From Ancylostoma caninum (taxonomy: Eukaryota; Nematoda; Chromadorea; Rhabditida; Ancylostomatidae), in assembly GCA_037903475.1 (NCBI GenBank), contig JBAJFG010000047.1, forward strand, positions 5,432,001 through 5,496,000: a DNA stretch of 64,000 bases, in the 5' to 3' direction. Made by a program: the position numbers and the translations under genes. Positions 21,498 to 34,140 of this stretch are shown in pieces. Numbering within the stretch: the stretch's first letter is position 1; each line of letters starts with the position of its first letter. Under the pieces are notes generated by a model. The model was not told the origin of the DNA. It saw only the letters and a program-made list of their open reading frames with translations, and searched no databases.

Positions 21498-24400
21498 TAG
21501 CGGTGGTCCCGCCTGGTTCTGCCGCTTTCCTCGCACTTTTCACGATGATATCAACTTATCATGTCAACGCTGATCTGAGTTTACCTTCTAAGCCACAGTT
21601 CTTCTGACGTCTTTCATGGATTTCTTTTCCTATTTACGTAAACATGTACATTGACCTACGCTAATCTTATGAAGCTTTGCTCTGTTATTTGAGTTAGTGT
21701 AAACCCGGCTTAGTCTCCTGGATCTCTAGAGTTTACCCAAGTTCATGCTGTATACACCAGATTCTAACGTTCTTAGAAGCCAACGGAAAATGGACGCACG
21801 CACGCGCCGATACGTGACAAATAGGTTCATCTCAATTTTTTTTCTAAACATTTGTACTGATATGCGATCGAATCTATTGGATGAGCAATGTCGGACGCAG
21901 ATGGAGAGGGGGGAGGGGGGGGGGGGGGTGGAAACGGAGAGTGAGAGATAAAAGCCTGGATCCCTGCATCCTAGTAACGCTAGTGGCCGCATTTTCGAAA
22001 AAAAAAATTGGAATAAACCCAGCGGAAGGTGGGAACAGCCCGACTCCGCGAATTTTGATGGGCAGACGCGGCTCACATGAAAAATTTCCAATGAAGAGAA
22101 CTATGAACTTCTAGCGTGTTTGAATGAGTACATGCGTCCGTGCGTCATGCGTCATGGCTGACGAGAGAAGGATGGGGGAGGGGGGAGGCGGGTTTAGAGC
22201 AGCCCGTTGCATTAGGGGGTCCTCCTAAAGAAGGTACTACGATTGCTGGGTGTTAAAAATACAAAAAATAACCATGCCTGTTTTTTATTAATAGTGCTAA
22301 ATGTTGACTACGTACGTACCATTACCACCATAATATTGTTCTAGTTAGATATACCCAAAATCGACATTTTTCCTCAATTTCTTACTGTACACTTACCGTA
22401 CCCCGCAGAAATGGGAATATGGTACAAAATGGGGCCAATGAAGCTGAGTAAAACTAGCAATTCATTAGTAATTATAGTAATTGGTCGCTCACATCGAATG
22501 TATTGCTTAAATAGTTGTAAATAGTTGCAATTCATCATTGGAATGATTTACAGCTTAAAATTCTTTTGGACAACAAACGAGAAGTTGCAGTTTCCATAGA
22601 AATTTAAGAGGAAGTTTCAAAGAACTATGAAAAAAGAAAAGAGAAAATAAGAAAAGAGAATAATGACTGATAGTGCCAAGTACATTTTTATAGGAGTAAT
22701 TTATGTGGAAACCCTTAAAATCCCTTTTTCCCATCGCTGTGCCGTCAATGGAAGCCATCCGTGTCGAGCTAAACTATGTAAGAAATATTTATATAGCCGT
22801 AGCCGTCACGTCAGCGACGACCTTGTGACATGGCTGTGCAGCTGCGCGTTGCCGACCAATGTTTATATAAATATTATTCAAGCTCATGCGCCTATCTGGA
22901 ACTTTTTCTATGTATGGCTTTCTCCGTAATGCTGCACGGAATATGCTTTTTAGGCCCTACTAGTAACCAATTGACTAGTTATCCGTTCTTTCACTGACAC
23001 CTATTCCCCTTGAAGAGCGCCAGGCAGCTGCACTATGTGATGGTTTGCGGACGACTTCTTGTTGTTACTCAAGAACCTCACAACTTATCCATGAGCTGCA
23101 GAGTGGCTTGCACCCATTTTCTAGGTCATTCCATGTGTCAGTTGTCGCTTCTTTCCTCTTCGCACTCTGGCTCTTCTATCCTTTCCGCTTGCACTTTAAG
23201 CCTTGATTTAAGTCTCACTCTGTTACTTTTAGTTGGTTTCCTTTAGAAATTCTCATCCTTATTTCTCTGCCAGTAGTTTTATAATTAGCTAATGTAAGAC
23301 AGATTTGAGTTCGAGTATTCGATTTCGAACAAGTCAGAAGCTCGAATGCTCGAACATGAGAGGACGCATTGCGACCTTGGAGGAAAGCTGAAAAGGACAA
23401 GAGAGTTTTCATTGAAATTTTACGCTTTTCACTCGGTCCTAGGTATAATTAATAATACCAGTAGTCAGCTAGAACTTTTTGAGAAATAGTAAATTCTTTG
23501 CCACTAAGAGCTGCATCTAGAAGCTTCGGAGAAAACCTGCCATGTGACATCCGTCATAGTACTGTACTACCTAACCTATACACTGTTAGTTTTTCAACGT
23601 TTCCACTATTACGGCTACACTTAGGCTCGAATTTGGATCAGTTGTCATCTGTTCACATGTCTACATGAAAATTCTGTTTTTTTTTTGTTTCCTGGGTTGT
23701 TCCTGACGTCCGGCGTCCGTCTGAACTTCTTTACTAAATTCTTGGCCCTTTAATCTCACACTCACCGTGCCTTAGCGTGGATTCATTCATTCATTCATTC
23801 ATTCATTCATTCATTCATTCATTTTCATACCTCTCCTTTCAAGCGTTTTTCTGTTTTTCAAAGACCCTGAACCTTCATTGATTGGGAAATTAAGAATTAC
23901 TGTAATTTTACAGTTGTTTCCCAAGAAATTCCTGCCATTTCTTTAAATTAACGCTGATAGGTCTGAAATGTTCTAAAACACTCCGCAACAGGTCCAAGTT
24001 TTTTCGCTCCCAGTCCCTAAAAAAAGACATCAAGAACCTAATTTGGTTGTTTGGGAAATTCCCATGGTTGTTTGTTTCATTCCAGAAATTTGGAATTTTC
24101 TGGAGCAATCAAGAAATGATACTGTATAGCTTGCAAGGTTACCAAATGAGAATCTGAGCACATCTGATCCACTTTCTGTTTGTTTGTCTGCGTTCATTGA
24201 CGTCTAACTCGTTGCAATACCGTTTTCTCGATGTGATCAAACACCACCACCTGTCCTCTATCTGGCAATTCCTGCGGAATAATATTTTTGTCTGCATTTG
24301 CGTACCATTATTTGCTCAATGTGTCCCGGCAGCAGTAGACGTCTGACCCGGAAATCTGAGTGCATGCGATTTTTCGTCACTTCCAGTATATTGGTGCAGT

Positions 24401-24554
24401 CGGAGTTAAAACTGCTAGTTAGCCTATGGTTCCCGAATCGAGAGGCGAGAACTGGTCCCCAAAAAACTAGCTACCGATAGATGCCTTCCTTTCCAAATGG
24501 ATTCGGAAGTCAAATCTATGCTAATCGCATCCGTTTACCCGTCTAAAATATCGC
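21498..24554. other. No gene seen; scattered simple repeats
   Basis: Contents noted: a poly-G tract of 14 (21915-21928) in a purine-rich run; a TGCGTCCGTGCGTCATGCGT-like string near 22134; a dispersed TTCGAG/CTCGAA repeat at 23308-23360; and a 44 bp (ATTC)n array at 23781-23824. ORFs up to 121 codons lack motifs. Confidence 0.5.
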
Positions 24555-24912
24555 ACGCAGGTGCTTCCAGCGTTGAATGTGCATGCGGCTATCACAGCCC
24601 TTCTCAAAGATCTGGGTACAAAGGCGTGCGCTTGGCTTGCGTGCGTGCGACTTCACCATGACCACCATGAACTCATCACCGTGTCCACTCTTATCTTCTA
24701 TGCTAGACGCATCCGTGCATCCGTGCGTCCGTCCGTAAGCCTGAGGTCACTACGTAAAGTTTTCAGTGATTTCGAGGCAATATCCTCAAGAACACCCTAC
24801 ATGGACTAAAGGTGTCGTACATGGATGCGTCATCTGCGTGCGTGCGTCCGCATATGCCAACCTTTGGAAAGTGGAGTGACAGCCAGACAGGAACGTACTC
24901 TACTACTACACT

Positions 24913-25084
24913 AAGGGCCAATTTATACTATATGTTCTCACGTCCAGATGCACCCTTGAAATAAAGAAATGGTCTACGCAAGACGCACGCGCATTGCAGC
25001 CGCATCGGACTAACGCGCTTCCGCCACGACCACAGACGCGCACAAGTCGGACGCACGCATGCAGCTAATATAAAATGGCCGTAA
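24913..25084. mobile_element. CG-rich MITE with GGCCAATTTATACTA-type ends
   Basis: The left end reads AAGGGCCAATTTATACTA. The reverse complement of the right end reads TACGGCCATTTTATATTA, with 14 of 18 positions matching. Just inside the right end, CGGACGCACGCATGCAGCTA gives the CG-rich arm. Similar GCGTGCG-rich strings precede it from 24620, so a second copy may abut it. Non-coding. Confidence 0.6.
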
Positions 25085-25463
25085 ATTCACCTAAAAAAAG
25101 AAAATCTCGCAGATACGACTAAATGACATTATATTTCAAAATTTCATGTTTTTCGAAGTCCACGACGAAAATGGATAAGGCGGCACATGCGTTCTGCCAG
25201 ACGTGCACGTGCATTTACCTACGCATCTCACTGTAATGTCAGATAGCGCTATTCAGTTTATAGCTAAATAAAACAATGTTATTGGAAGGATTTTCCAGAG
25301 TACCAAGCTTATCATTGCTAATGAACGTTTCTGGATGCGACTTGCTTTTTATGGATTCGTTTGTGGGGAACATCAAAGTAGTAAATAAAAGGAAATTTCC
25401 CACGATATCTGTGAAGAGATAGACATGATGTTCTGGAAGGGAACTTTCTGGAAATCTAACAGG
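25085..25463. other. No recognisable feature
   Basis: No exon, RNA or repeat signal supported. Confidence 0.4.
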
Positions 25464-25607
25464 GGTATAATTAGGGTATGGAGCATGATACCTGGAGTGG
25501 GCGACGCGTTCGAGCTCTGTGATTGACCAGCTGGATGAATTGACCAATCGCAGAGCTGGGCCGCACCGCCCTTTCCATGTATGAAGCTCCACACCCGTGT
25601 AATTACA
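25464..25607. mobile_element. Palindromic MITE, family P, copy 2
   Basis: The left arm reads GTATAATTAGGGTATGGAGC and CCTGGAGTGGGCGAC. The right arm reads CACCGCCCTTTCCATGTATG and AAGCTCCACACCCGTGTAAT. The centre has GTGATTGACCAGC opposite GACCAATCGCAGAGC. This copy shows a longer outer arm (TATAATTAGGG / GTGTAATTAC) than copy 1. Confidence 0.8.
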
Positions 25608-26069
25608 ACACTACTATAAAAATGCTGAGCGTTATCCGGAAGGATCATCGAGGATATAAAGCGAATACTCCCGGAAAAGTCGGAATTTTTCTCATTGGAG
25701 AATGGGCGTCAAGCGTAGGGCGTTATTCATATGCAAATCGTTTTCATCGAAAGACTCTGAGCATGTCATCGAATTGGAAATTGCACTTCTGTCGGGAGCA
25801 AAATTTACAAAACAGCGCGAGATGGCGTGTAGAGGAATAGCTCAAATAGCAAATGGCAATTCTGAAGCTTCCGAATCGATTTCTGTGTTAGTTTCCTAGA
25901 CTACCCTGGTGAGAGGTCTCCTCCTTTTTCACATTCTCCCCAATAGCTAAGATCTGTCGGAAAATCCATAAATCCTCGCCGTTTCCGTTCCCTAGTTATT
26001 TTCTACTTAATATTTCTGTGCACTGTCGTCAATTCGACTCATGGCTCCAGAGGAAGTCCACTTTAAACA
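25608..26069. other. No gene seen
   Basis: Short overlapping ORFs only. Nothing supported. Confidence 0.4.
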
Positions 26070-26747
26070 ATGGAGCAAAAACCAAAGGTCACAAAGTTTT
26101 TCATAGCGACGGGAAAGTTTTCGCGCTCTAATGAGCACCATATGCTCTGTGCGGTAAAGTCCGCTTGTTTGTCTAGTGAAGAATATCGCGGCGGGGAAAT
26201 TTTATTTGCTTTGATAAATATGGGGTATTTAATCATGGATTTTGTTTCTCTGGGTGGGTATTTAATCATGGATTTTGTTTCTCTGGGTGTTTCTGGATTT
26301 GGTATGTATAATTTACTGTGTAGAATGTCTCAGATTTTATTTTTTCTCTGGAAAATTTCCAGGGTTTTCAAAGTATTTGGAACAAGTTCGTTTTTTTTCT
26401 CAATTTTTCTTTTTTTTTCGTTCAGAATTCTGTTTTCTAAGCAAAATTTCAGCTCTTGTGGTCTTCTGGATCTGATTCAGGCGGGACCGTTCATTCAACT
26501 TTCACTGTTTTTCATCGGAAGTTCCCTTTGGTACCCGAACTGTTCAAGGTTACTCATAGCCCGAGTTTTTTGTAGAAAATTCTGGAGAACTTGCAAAACG
26601 TTTATTTCTTTTGAGTTACATATGTGTGCTCTGTGCTTCTCTCTCTCTCTACCTCTCTCTCTGTCTGCATGTCTGTCTGTCTGTTTGTCTGTCTTTCTGT
26701 CTCTCGTCGCTCACCACCAATCCACCTGGGGTGGAATTCATCATTGA
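26070..26747 (+). other. Longest ORF of the window (225 codons), probably low-complexity
   Basis: Open from ATG at 26070. It contains a perfect 33 bp tandem duplication (26223-26288) that yields an in-frame repeat GYLIMDFVSLG twice. The middle is a T-rich hydrophobic run (QILFFLWKISRVF, FFFSIFLFFSFRILF) and the end is a (CT)n/(TCTG)n microsatellite (26637-26705) translated as LSLSACLSVCLSV. T-rich DNA avoids stop codons on this strand, so length alone is weak evidence. No splice signals, family motif or poly(A) site support a gene. Confidence 0.3.
26637..26705. repeat. (CT)n/(TCTG)n microsatellite
   Basis: Compound pyrimidine repeat: CTCTCTCTCT then CTGT units with single-base variants. Confidence 0.9.
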
Positions 26748-26865
26748 ATTTACTCGTGGCAATCACGATTACCGGTTAACCCGTGGTATTCATGACCACA
26801 TGGGGAGGTTTACCTTGGATTTTAAACCATGGGCTGAGCGTAAACTTTTTGATGAATGCTAAAAG
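26735..26865. repeat. Degenerate GGGTAA-family copy
   Basis: TCATCATTGAATTTACTCGT and GGGGAGGTTTACCTTGGATT resemble the arms of the family, spaced as in a unit, but with many changes. ATAATCGTGATTACCACTGG near 26881 may be a further fragment. Confidence 0.35.
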
Positions 26866-27384
26866 AAGGTAAGTTTTGGGGATAATCGTGATTACCACTG
26901 GTAAAATCAGAAACAAATTCCACTCCTATTCTTTTTCCCTAATCACACAGGCTCCAAAACTTTTCCTCCTTTGTCTTCTCCCTCTTTTTCTCCCATCTTT
27001 TTCATCCACGGTTAGCTTGTTCCATATGATCGCGGCGTGTTTTCATTTTCTTTGCACTTTTCGCTAAATTTCGTGATATTTCCACTCAATGTTGAATATT
27101 TCCCACTGCCCATTTAATACGCTTTTGCACGAATTCAGATTAATATACAGCAAAGTTGGCCATTTATTGTTGCCACGTTTCCAAATGTCATTACTGCTGT
27201 CTAACGGGGCGCGGGGGGGGGGGAGTGGTTGAGTGTTCGAGCCTTTTTCCTGGATTTTTTTCCTAAAATTGGAAGCAAATTCGAAATTGGAGAGACGTAT
27301 TCGAGAAGGAAGGATTCGATGAAATTGAGAGAAGGCAAATTAGGGGTCCTGCTGAGGAAATAACATGGGATAAATCTAATGGAG
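26866..27384. other. No gene; poly-G tract
   Basis: A G-run at 27210-27221 within a GC-rich strip. Nothing else supported. Confidence 0.4.
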
Positions 27385-27545
27385 CAATGGAGCATTAACA
27401 CCTTTACCCTAGGTAATCTCAGCAGTGTATGCCAGCCCCATGAGGAACTCCTCTGAGATAGAAAAGATAGGTCCACTGATTTGGCGTTACGTCCACTATT
27501 TGGTGTAAATTCTAACGAAACGCCAAATTACACTCCTTAAAGACA
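27385..27545. repeat. GGGTAA half-copy followed by AACGAAACGCCAAATTACAC repeat
   Basis: ACACCTTTACCCTAGGTAAT is a right half-unit. The next 100 bp, CAGCCCCATGAGGAACTCCT onwards to AACGAAACGCCAAATTACAC, recurs at 28815-28945 with the same order and spacing. The two modules therefore travel together as part of one larger repeat. Confidence 0.6.
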
Positions 27546-28104
27546 TAGAAATGAATGAAGATAATAGCAAGGTACTGCATGCGTTACTAGTATGACAGTA
27601 TTGTTTCCATCTTAGATATCTTTCTGTTTTTTTAGATCTCTTTCACCAGAAATTTCCAGCTACTTTCTCAAGCTTCCTAGGTTGATCCTTATCCAGACCC
27701 AGCCAAGACCTACATCCCTGGAAAATGGTAGTGATTTTGTTTGAATTTAATTGACAAATTGAAAATTAAATGAAAAAAAAATCATATGACATATAACTCC
27801 AGATGAATCCATGGATTCGTCCAGCTTTTTCCGAGAAATTTCCCATTTGTCTGGTCTTTTAGTAGTCCCTAATGTCAGCAAGAGTTTACTTTTATACAGA
27901 GCATGCCTCTATAGGCTTTAGTGGACGATATTCCGCTTCCCATTGTTGTGGTACATAATAACATTGCCATAAAATCGTGTGGACTTATGGATTAATGTTT
28001 ATGGTCGATTTAAAAACCCCATGTTGATCGTTAACGATCGTTATGGCTAGTATACCTGTCATCCAGTGGTGTGACCTGAATATTCGTATTTACTTACTTT
28101 ATTT
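27546..28104. other. No gene seen
   Basis: AT-rich sequence without supported features. Confidence 0.4.
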
Positions 28105-28855
28105 GAGAGCTTTATCACATTTACCCTGGGTAATTTTAACGATGTATGCCTGCCCTTAAGTTGCATGTACGTGTAGATATAGGTAAGGCTGTTAGCGGTA
28201 AAATAATAATAATTGTCGACGTGTTTCATCAAAAGGATGGGTAACCTCATACACTTAGATACGATTACCTATGAGTAGTAGCTAGATAGAGACGACTTTG
28301 TGATGCACGAAGGTTTACCCAGCATAGGAGCGTTGCCCATAGATTTTGGGTAAAATATGCTGTACGTGCACTCACGGGCACCACAGTGAGATGAAGTCAT
28401 CCCAGATGTAACTACCTCAGCAGTGAAATTCCTAGTAATGATGTGGATATGGATGTCGGTGATTGCTGTTAGAGCGTTTTCAACCTTTACCCATGGGTAG
28501 AGAGCATCGCAAGTACACCTTTACCCAGCTGCTACTTATGGGCATGAAATTACCAATCCATGGTGCATGCCGGCCAGATATACTTTACCCATCGCTTTTG
28601 GATATGGATATCGGTGTTTACTGTTAGAGCGTTTTTCAACCTTTACCCATGCGTAGAGCATTGCAAGTGCACCTTTACCCAGCTGCTACCTATGAGCATG
28701 AAATTACCAATCCATTATGCATACGGGCCAGGTATACTATATCCATCGCTTCACCATATTGGTAAACATCACCATGGGTGTCAGATAATGGTGGCGTTAA
28801 CGCGTTTACCCTAGGGAACCTCAGCGATGCGTGCCAGCCCAGGAGGAACTCCTGT
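28105..28855. repeat. GGGTAA repeat cluster with a 155 bp tandem duplication
   Basis: A half-unit at 28105-28165 (ACATTTACCCTGGGTAATTT) is followed by a long-type copy from about 28225. Then 28445-28599 and 28600-28753 form a direct duplication of period 155, each starting GGATATGGAT and containing TTAGAGCGTTTTCAACC or a one-base variant, TTTACCCAGCTGCTAC and GAAATTACCAATCCAT. A right half-unit (GCGTTTACCCTAGGGAACC) ends the cluster near 28850. Confidence 0.75.
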
Positions 28856-28917
28856 GAGACAGGAAAACTAGCTTCATGTGGTGTAATGTGCTGTTGGGCT
28901 TAGCATGTGACATAGAT

Positions 28918-29129
28918 TCCAACGAAGCGCCAAGTTACACTTTTCAAAAATGTGGTAACTGAGCAAAAACTGCCGACGTTTAGGGTATGATAGCAGCAGG
29001 TATGATAGCAGTGCGGATCACTTGGTATAACGCAGTGTGAACCTGATCACATTCCGGCAAACCGTGCGGCAACGCGTGTAAGCTGGCGTCTCTTTTATAC
29101 TTATAGGCGTAAATTGGTGTCTCGTTGAA
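28918..29129. mobile_element. MITE with AACGA-GCGCCAA inverted ends
   Basis: The left end TTCCAACGAAGCGCCAAGTT and the reverse complement of the right end, TTCAACGAGACACCAATTTA, match as terminal inverted repeats about 212 bp apart. An inner arm, GTGTAAGCTGGCGTC, repeats the motif. Related ends occur near 13350, 27517, 33189 and 52818. Confidence 0.55.
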
Positions 29130-30499
29130 TGTTTTCATCTTGGCTCAAGGGCTACTCCACGGGCTATCCCCATTATAATGACTTTTCCCCATGGTTGTTT
29201 TTTTCAATAGTAACAAACAGTTTGTTTACATTTTCACAAATAAATTTACTGATACGTAGCAGTTGATTAGGTCGGTGAATAAATAAATATAAGCCTACAT
29301 TAGGTTCCTATTTAAGGAACTTCGTGCTCAGTGCTCAGAACTTATGCATGCTATAAAGGCGTTGTCCGCAAGGTTAATCAGCTAGTGCAAATAACTGAAC
29401 TTGCAAGAGCTAGTGGGAGTATTTCCACTTCCCGTGCACTATTCAATATATCCAGAGTTTCCCCGCCCCACGTCAAAAGCCAACCACATCCTGGAAAAAA
29501 GTGGCACAGCGTAGGCGTGAATTTTTGTTAGTGCAGCTGGAAATAGCTATAGCATAGTCCGTTTTGCAAGTATATGGCTTTCTTACTGGTATTTTCGCGG
29601 TAATTGTTGACGTGCGAGAGCAGCAAGTGTTTCTGGATCAATGCGTGGGAAGAAGCAATACATATTTAGAAAGTTCTGGAAATTCTGCAAAGACCGGTTA
29701 AAAGCAAGCTATTTCTAGGATTTCTGTGAAAAATCGCTTCACTATCGTGAGCATTGAAAAGAAGCTATGGATAGATCATGAGGTGAAAAGAACCGTCTAT
29801 GGACACTTACCATCCGCACGCGTCGCGTCAAGCTGTTTTGCTTTTTCGAAACATGGGAAGAAACATTCGGACACGCTTCAAAAGGAGGTCTAACTCATTC
29901 AAGCACCTTATTAGGCATATTAGTTCAAAACCGACCTCTCCTTCCTAGGAAAAGACCAGGAACAGCCGCTTTCTATACAGTGTCTCACCGCGGCCTGACG
30001 TGCGCGGGTGGCAAGTGTCCGATAATCGAAAAGAACGAGCATGTGGGAGGTTAGCCATAGGGCGAGACAGTGTGATTAGTTCACTTTTTACTGGTCAGGT
30101 GATTTTATGCTTATTTAACGTGTTGTTATGTACCTCCATGTGTAGGTCTCTACTAAGGCGATTACTGATGTTTCGAATTCGATCACAATGCGTTAATGAC
30201 TCGAAAAGCAGCTCTTAGTCAGCAATTCTAAAGGGCACCCTTATTAGGATGCGTAAACAACTCCAGAGAACAGCTCCGTCGTTAGCAACTAACGGAAAAC
30301 CTCACTAAAGCGCTTTAGTAACTCGTCGAAGGCTTTACTATGGACAAAGTACACGTGGAGTATGACGTCTTACGTCGCCGTCGCACTGGTGACATCGATT
30401 TCGATATGTAGCGATTATCGGCAGCGCGTGTGGTAGTGACGGTAGAGGTGCTGCTCCAAAAATCAATAGCTATCAAAATCAATGCCCCTGGCTACACTG
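29130..30499. other. No gene seen
   Basis: No exon with paired splice sites, no repeat family and no RNA gene recognised. Confidence 0.4.
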
Positions 30500-30698
30500 A
30501 GCGCGGCGTAACCTATGTATTCTGCTGCTATTGGGCAATTTCTTACAGCTTTTCTACTCGATTCTAAGGATTTTCGAGCAAATCGGGGGAAGGACCCTGG
30601 AAATAGCATTCCGCGGGTGACGACACCGAAGCGCGCGGCGCGGTCGCGCTGCGTCCTTCTCGAGGCCGCAGATGGGCCACTGCCGTTGTCGTCCACTG
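30500..30698. mobile_element. CAGTG/TA-type MITE, family C, truncated copy
   Basis: The interior TTTCTACTCGATTCTAAGGA and right arm GCGCGCGGCGCGGTCGCGCT, CTTCTCGAGGCCGCAGATGG, TCGTCCACTG match the complete element at 52268-52536 in order. The right end is followed by TA (30699-30700). The left arm is missing or too diverged to see. Confidence 0.7.
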
Positions 30699-31509
30699 TA
30701 CATGGGCATACATACTGTAGTATTTAACAATTCCAATAAGCAACTCCATTAAAAACAGCAGCTCTAAAGAGTACAATCCACAGACATTCCACATGCGTGC
30801 GTGCGTTGACGCGCGTCAGATGAACGATGGAGATGTGTTTTTCACGATTGATCGCGATTGCTATGAGAAGGTTATACTTCGTTACAAAAAAAATGATACC
30901 GACAATATCGTTATGACTTATTTCCCACCTAAATAAGCCAGGCTCACACGAGAACGACGCGTGCCCGCTGCGAATCGCCTGCGAGACCCCAAACGCAAAC
31001 ATCTACGTTGGTCTGCCTCAAGAATACGTCTCGCACCATTTTCCACCATATGGTCGTTCACCTGGCATACGCACGCAAACTGCTCTTCTCTATCCTCACA
31101 CTCTCTGTTTTGAAAATCGCACTCATTCCATGTATTTGGTGTAGCTGCAGAACCAGTGGCCTATTCGACGCGTGGTCATATTTTTTCACCATGTTGTATG
31201 CACAGTCCTTGTGGAAAAGATAGACGGATTGCGCGTGAGGTTCCACAGCGTCGTGGTCCCAGAATCGCGGTGGGACCTACTTGATCCTGTCACTGAGAGA
31301 GTGCTCTCTCCGCATCCATCGTTCGGGTCCCACCGCGTTTCTGACATAACGGAATCCGTCTTTTTTTCCAGAAGGACCTTAGGTGAGCCAAATCAACACT
31401 AACCCAGCAGCATGCACCCCTCTGAACATTGGACCTGGACTACTTTTATTGTACAATTTTTTTCAGAAAAAAAATCAAGCACAAGTACAACAAATACAAT
31501 AAACACATA
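30699..31509. other. No gene; small inverted repeat at 31270-31345
   Basis: AGAATCGCGGTGGGACC at about 31261 pairs with GGGTCCCACCGCGTTTCT at about 31325. A GCGTGCGTGCGTTGACGCGC string lies near 30796. An acceptor TTTTTTTCCAG and donor-like GTGAGC frame only about 10 bases at 31372-31382. Confidence 0.45.
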
Positions 31510-31663
31510 CAGTACAGGCCAAAATTATATAGCCTTTTACGGTTCCACTCATTTTCACTCATAACGGGGATCTAGCAGAACTCCTCTATTTCGTGGATAA
31601 GTTTTCCCAGGAAAATTTTTTCTCAATGATGCTCAGATGGCTAAATAGTTTTGGCCGGTACTG
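31510..31663. mobile_element. 154 bp Tc1-like MITE, family M
   Basis: Inverted ends: the left reads CAGTACAGGCCAAAATTATA and the reverse complement of the right reads CAGTACCGGCCAAAACTATT. Both are flanked by TA (31508-31509, 31664-31665). The ends resemble those of Tc1 family elements (CAGT start, GGCCAAAA). No coding sequence. Confidence 0.85.
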
Positions 31664-33186
31664 TATATAATAAAGGAACAAATTTAGATAGTTTAGTAGC
31701 TTCATCAGAAAGTTCATAAAAATACCAAAGTTTTTTTTGGAGTCTATTTAAAAACAAGTCTTGAAAAAATTGATCAAAATATACATATGATCCTCCCACA
31801 CACCATTCATTCAGAATACATGCTTAAATAATTCTAAGCAGCTGCGCTATAAAAATAGGTCTAAGACTCTTACAAACAACGTATTTTTGTGGAACACGTC
31901 AGTTAATCTGAGAATCTATCCCGTGGGTGGTGAACGATAAGCTCTCAGGAACAGCTTTAGTGTGATTGAATATTTTAGTGATTCTATAGAATCACCCCCA
32001 TGGTGAGCACTAGCGCCTCCTGAAAAGAACCGTATCGGAATTATTACCTTAGCACCTGTAGGGAAGGACACTATCAGAGTACATGAAAAAATTAGAAGAA
32101 CTCCCATTCCTCGAAAGCACCTCAAGCACTACACGTCCATCGGCTTTTGCACAAATCCCACATTTCAAAAGCACAACTGGGCAAATCGTATTGACGTTGG
32201 GTAAATTCTAGTAATAGCAAGGCTTGAAAGGCTCCAAAATGGTTCCGCAAGAAAATTTTTTGTAAGAGCACTTAGTTTCCAATTTAGCTCCATCCCTAGG
32301 GGTTCAATAAGGAGCAAAATGGTCAAAGGGAGAGAAACGATCTAATAATGGTACATAAAATCATCACTAATATAATATCGGACTTTAACTGGAAGACTTT
32401 TACACTTTTTTGTCTTTTAGTACCAGAGGAAGTAAAACCAAGCTTTTCCTACGTCAACCAATATCTTCTCCTAGAAGAGGCTTTTTCACGTACAGAGCTG
32501 GAACTCAGTATGCTATATTATCTTTAAAAAAATGCTTTTTCGAGCAACCACAAAAAGTTTAAAGCAGCCCTGAACCGCTAACTGTAGATGATGTTGGTCT
32601 CTCTTGTCCCCAGATCTTTTTATTTTCCCGGGTTGTTTTATTTCTTTCATGTTTTGCAGTTGATTTGTTTTTTCTAATCTAATTCTATCATGCACATACA
32701 ATGCACGTGCGTTAAAATAGATAAATTCTGATGAATTTCTAGGTTGATCATGCTTATTTATTCTCATTATCCCCGCAGTTTCTTCAGTACGAAGATCTCA
32801 AAAATTACAGGAGGGCGGCAGGGCAGAATCACCAGACCAGTGTTAACAATTCTTTCGGGTCAGATTTCATTAACGCTGCGTTGGAGTGAATCTGCTGCAT
32901 GAAGCAATAAAATATGTGAAAAATTGAAATGCAATAAAATACAATAAAAATGACAGATGAATGAAATCATGAAATTAACAATCCATAAAACAAGGTATAA
33001 AAAGGCGGAACTATAGAACGTCTGCATAAAGACATCAGGAATTCTACCAAAGTGTTTTTGCAAGTTTAGAACCATACGTTAGATGCTTTGGAACCAGTTC
33101 TCACAATTTCTTTTTGTTTCTGAAATACTATGTATAATGAATATGTATGACTATGTATGATAAATTAGCATATGGATATGGGAAAA
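31664..33186. other. No gene seen
   Basis: AT-rich sequence. An A-rich stretch (about 32900-32960) with AATACAATAAAA could be a retroelement tail but has no recognisable body. Confidence 0.4.
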
Positions 33187-33590
33187 CCGTCTAACGACGC
33201 GCCAGTTTACACTTCTTTGCCCCGTTTTCGGTGAGGCGTAGTGCGTCCTGGCGGAACCCATGGACGTATACGAAGAAACACCCGTCTGAACCATAAACGG
33301 GGCAAGTTGTTTCAAGGAAGTGCGAGTGAAGTCGCAGCCCTGACGCACTTCTGACGCAGGTGGAACGCACGCGTTTGCGGCCTGCCGTCGAACCCTTGGC
33401 ATTTTAATTCTGGATATGCATACCGCGTTCAAATGAACACCAAAAGGGCAACTAAAACAACAATTGTCTTTCCAGCGCACTAGTCCAAAATCCGAGGTTC
33501 GAAAATCCGACATCGATTTTGCAACAACCTAATACGTTTGCGTGCTTCTGACGCTCCACTGACTCACGCACCTAGTGTAAGTTTCCTTCA
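33187..33590. repeat. CG-containing repeat segment with ACGCGCCAGTTTACAC motif
   Basis: GTCTAACGACGCGCCAGTTT at 33190 is shared with 52808 (CGACGCGCCAGTTTACG) and related to the 28918 element. GACGCACTTCTGACGCAGG and GCGTGCTTCTGACGCTCC are further CG-rich pieces. A 120-codon minus ORF here is unsupported. Confidence 0.4.
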
Positions 33591-34140
33591 AAGCTAAATG
33601 ATACCTTGATTTTTTGGATTTCTGACAGCTTCAGAGTTACGTATAAGTTCCGGGGAAAAATTATTTTGTTGTATGTTATCCATGGAGAATTTCCGAACTT
33701 TTTCACTGAACCAGTTTCTGAGAAACGTAAACCTTTTCGGGTTCTGTCAGTTCTTGCTGTTCCCATTGGTCAAACATTGGATCTGGTTAGAAATTCGAGT
33801 ATTTGCACTTGGAATTCATTTCGAATCTGTAGAGTCGAATATCTACAGTGCGTATCAAAACTATGTATCCACCCCAAAACTGTGGGTAACAAAGTTCCGA
33901 AGCCCGATTGAGACGGGACCAGTTCCATTCATTTCAGAGAGTACGATTACCCTTTACTGAGGAATAATTACCTGGTCACTCATGTTTTCTAATAGGAAAG
34001 ATGCTAGCTTTAACATGAGTGGCCAGATTTTGTTTGTATCAAAATTATGTATCCACTTCGAAGAAGATCGTTTTTGTTGATATCGATGTCGGTATAAAAA
34101 GCTGAAATTTCTGCGAACTTCATTTCTTGCTCTGTGCTGA

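Noticed and set aside
26070..26747. 225-codon ORF as a multi-pass membrane protein
   Set aside because: Hydrophobicity comes from T-rich low-complexity DNA, a 33 bp duplication and a (CT)n/(TCTG)n microsatellite; no splice, start or family evidence.
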